Source: an uncultured Alphaproteobacteria bacterium
GTDB taxonomy: Bacteria > Pseudomonadota > Alphaproteobacteria > Rickettsiales > UBA1997
Direction of reading: 5' to 3'
DNA: 6,365 bases
Assembly (NCBI GenBank): GCA_903927415.1
Contig: CAIYMZ010000017.1
Location: 1-6,365, forward strand
The notes under the pieces were generated by a model. That model was not told where the DNA came from, made no database searches, and was given only the letters and a program-made list of their open reading frames with translations. Below are positions 5,869-6,365 of this stretch, one piece after another (position 1 is the stretch's first letter; the number at the start of each line of letters is the position of its first letter). The position numbers and the translations under genes are program-made.

Positions 5869-6181
5869 AATTTTGCTATTTTTAGCTCTGATTTTTTTTA
5901 TAACTTCCTGCAAAGAAAAAATTTTTAATACCGAGATTTTCTGTCCAGATGGTTCGAGAATTTTGGTAAAGTTTGTGAGGCTAGAAGAGCTAAGAGCTGC
6001 GATTAAAGCAGCTCATTTTGAGAAAAAGAAATTTAGCACCAACTACAAACACACAGTTATTAAATTGCCCGGACAAAGATCGTTCAAAATTGAAAAAATT
6101 CCGCCAGAAGAATTAGTGAATTGTTCTGTGCGTGAAAGCAGAATGGGTGTGATTGACAAGGGTTATGTCCATCATTTTTAA
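5843..6181 (+). CDS. Small lipoprotein of unknown function
   Basis: Starting at the ATG at 5843, this gene encodes 112 residues with a clear lipoprotein signal: a basic start (MLDKLSRNK), a hydrophobic core (ILLFLALIFF) and an ITSC lipobox with the acylated cysteine at 23. The residue after it is lysine rather than aspartate, which in enterobacterial rules would favour sorting to the outer membrane. The mature part is basic, about 90 residues, with two further cysteines at 34 (FCPDG) and 94 (VNCSV) that could form a disulfide. I recognise no family. The frame is open back to 5747, but that would extend an overlap with bamE to over 120 bases and bury the signal peptide, so 5843 is preferred. 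The start lies 26 bases inside the end of bamE, suggesting coupled translation and perhaps a related role at the outer membrane. The stop overlaps the stop of lpxC. Confidence 0.72.
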   Translation: MLDKLSRNKILLFLALIFFITSCKEKIFNTEIFCPDGSRILVKFVRLEELRAAIKAAHFEKKKFSTNYKHTVIKLPGQRSFKIEKIPPEELVNCSVRESRMGVIDKGYVHHF

Positions 6182-6365
6182 ATAATTCGAAATGCTGATT
6201 TGTCTTCGAATAAAGCGTGAAGCATTTTATTGTTGATGCCGTGTCCAGCTTTTGAAGCTTTAAAATGGCCGATGATGTAGTGTCCAGCTAGATAAATATC
6301 TCCAAGAAAATCTAAAGTTTTGTGGCGCACAAATTCATTTTCATAACGTAACCCACCCTTGTTCA
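6178..6365 (-). CDS. lpxC: UDP-3-O-acyl-N-acetylglucosamine deacetylase LpxC, C-terminal part (partial)
   Basis: The minus strand from the right edge to a TAA at 6180-6178 encodes the last 61 residues of LpxC, the zinc enzyme that commits UDP-acyl-GlcNAc to lipid A synthesis. The visible part begins near GGLRYENEFVRHKTLDFLGD, which carries the zinc ligands equivalent to E. coli H238 and D242 (codons at 6324-6322 and 6312-6310), the adjacent conserved lysine, and the catalytic aspartate equivalent to D246 (6300-6298). Further on, SKAGHGINNK holds the catalytic histidine equivalent to H265 (6243-6241). All the key residues of this part are kept, so the enzyme should be active. The C-terminus ends shortly after, in ALFEDKSAFRII. 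The N-terminal two thirds and the start lie outside the window. It converges with the small lipoprotein gene, overlapping it by four bases. Confidence 0.93.
   Translation of the reverse strand, partial: NKGGLRYENEFVRHKTLDFLGDIYLAGHYIIGHFKASKAGHGINNKMLHALFEDKSAFRII

Overview
The window reads as a piece of chromosome from an AT-rich, LPS-bearing alphaproteobacterium, possibly in or near the Rickettsiales/Holosporales type of host-associated lineage (the finer placement is inference). Support comes from four things: an L32 protein of the zinc-less alphaproteobacterial type, a BamE with the C-terminal tail typical of that class (ending in a G-F-x-x-x-[IL]-F-x-N-[IV]-G pattern), the order rpmF-plsX-fabH, and an lpxC gene, which shows lipid A is made. 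Almost every gene concerns the cell envelope. The sequence is rich in A and T homopolymers, and only rpmF has a clear Shine-Dalgarno sequence.

Layout. Positions 1-154 (minus) hold the start of an extremely lysine-rich protein cut by the left edge. A roughly 190-base divergent region carrying an inverted repeat separates it from a plus-strand pair: a membrane-anchored LysM-like/M23 peptidoglycan endopeptidase (347-1741, TTG start) and a GT4-family glycosyltransferase (1756-2841). Facing them on the minus strand is the lipid/ribosome operon rpmF-plsX-fabH (5308 down to 3070), with 6-base spacing between the first two genes and an 8-base overlap between the last two. Downstream of fabH, at 3038-2852, lies a small low-complexity coding-like stretch that needs a one-base shift to read through. 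Divergent from rpmF, on the plus strand, are bamE (5437-5868) and an overlapping gene for a second small lipoprotein of unknown function (5843-6181). The latter meets the end of lpxC (minus, 6178 to the right edge) tail to tail, the two stop codons sharing a TTAA.

How the genes fit together. PlsX and FabH feed acyl chains into phospholipid and fatty acid synthesis, LpxC commits precursor to lipid A, the glycosyltransferase probably decorates LPS or another surface glycan, BamE helps insert outer-membrane proteins, and the M23 enzyme opens peptidoglycan crosslinks for wall growth. I see no mobile element, CRISPR array, tRNA, rRNA, toxin-antitoxin or defence system. The least ordinary items are the broken small ORF after fabH, the uncharacterised lipoprotein wedged between bamE and lpxC, and the lysine-rich N-terminus at the left edge.
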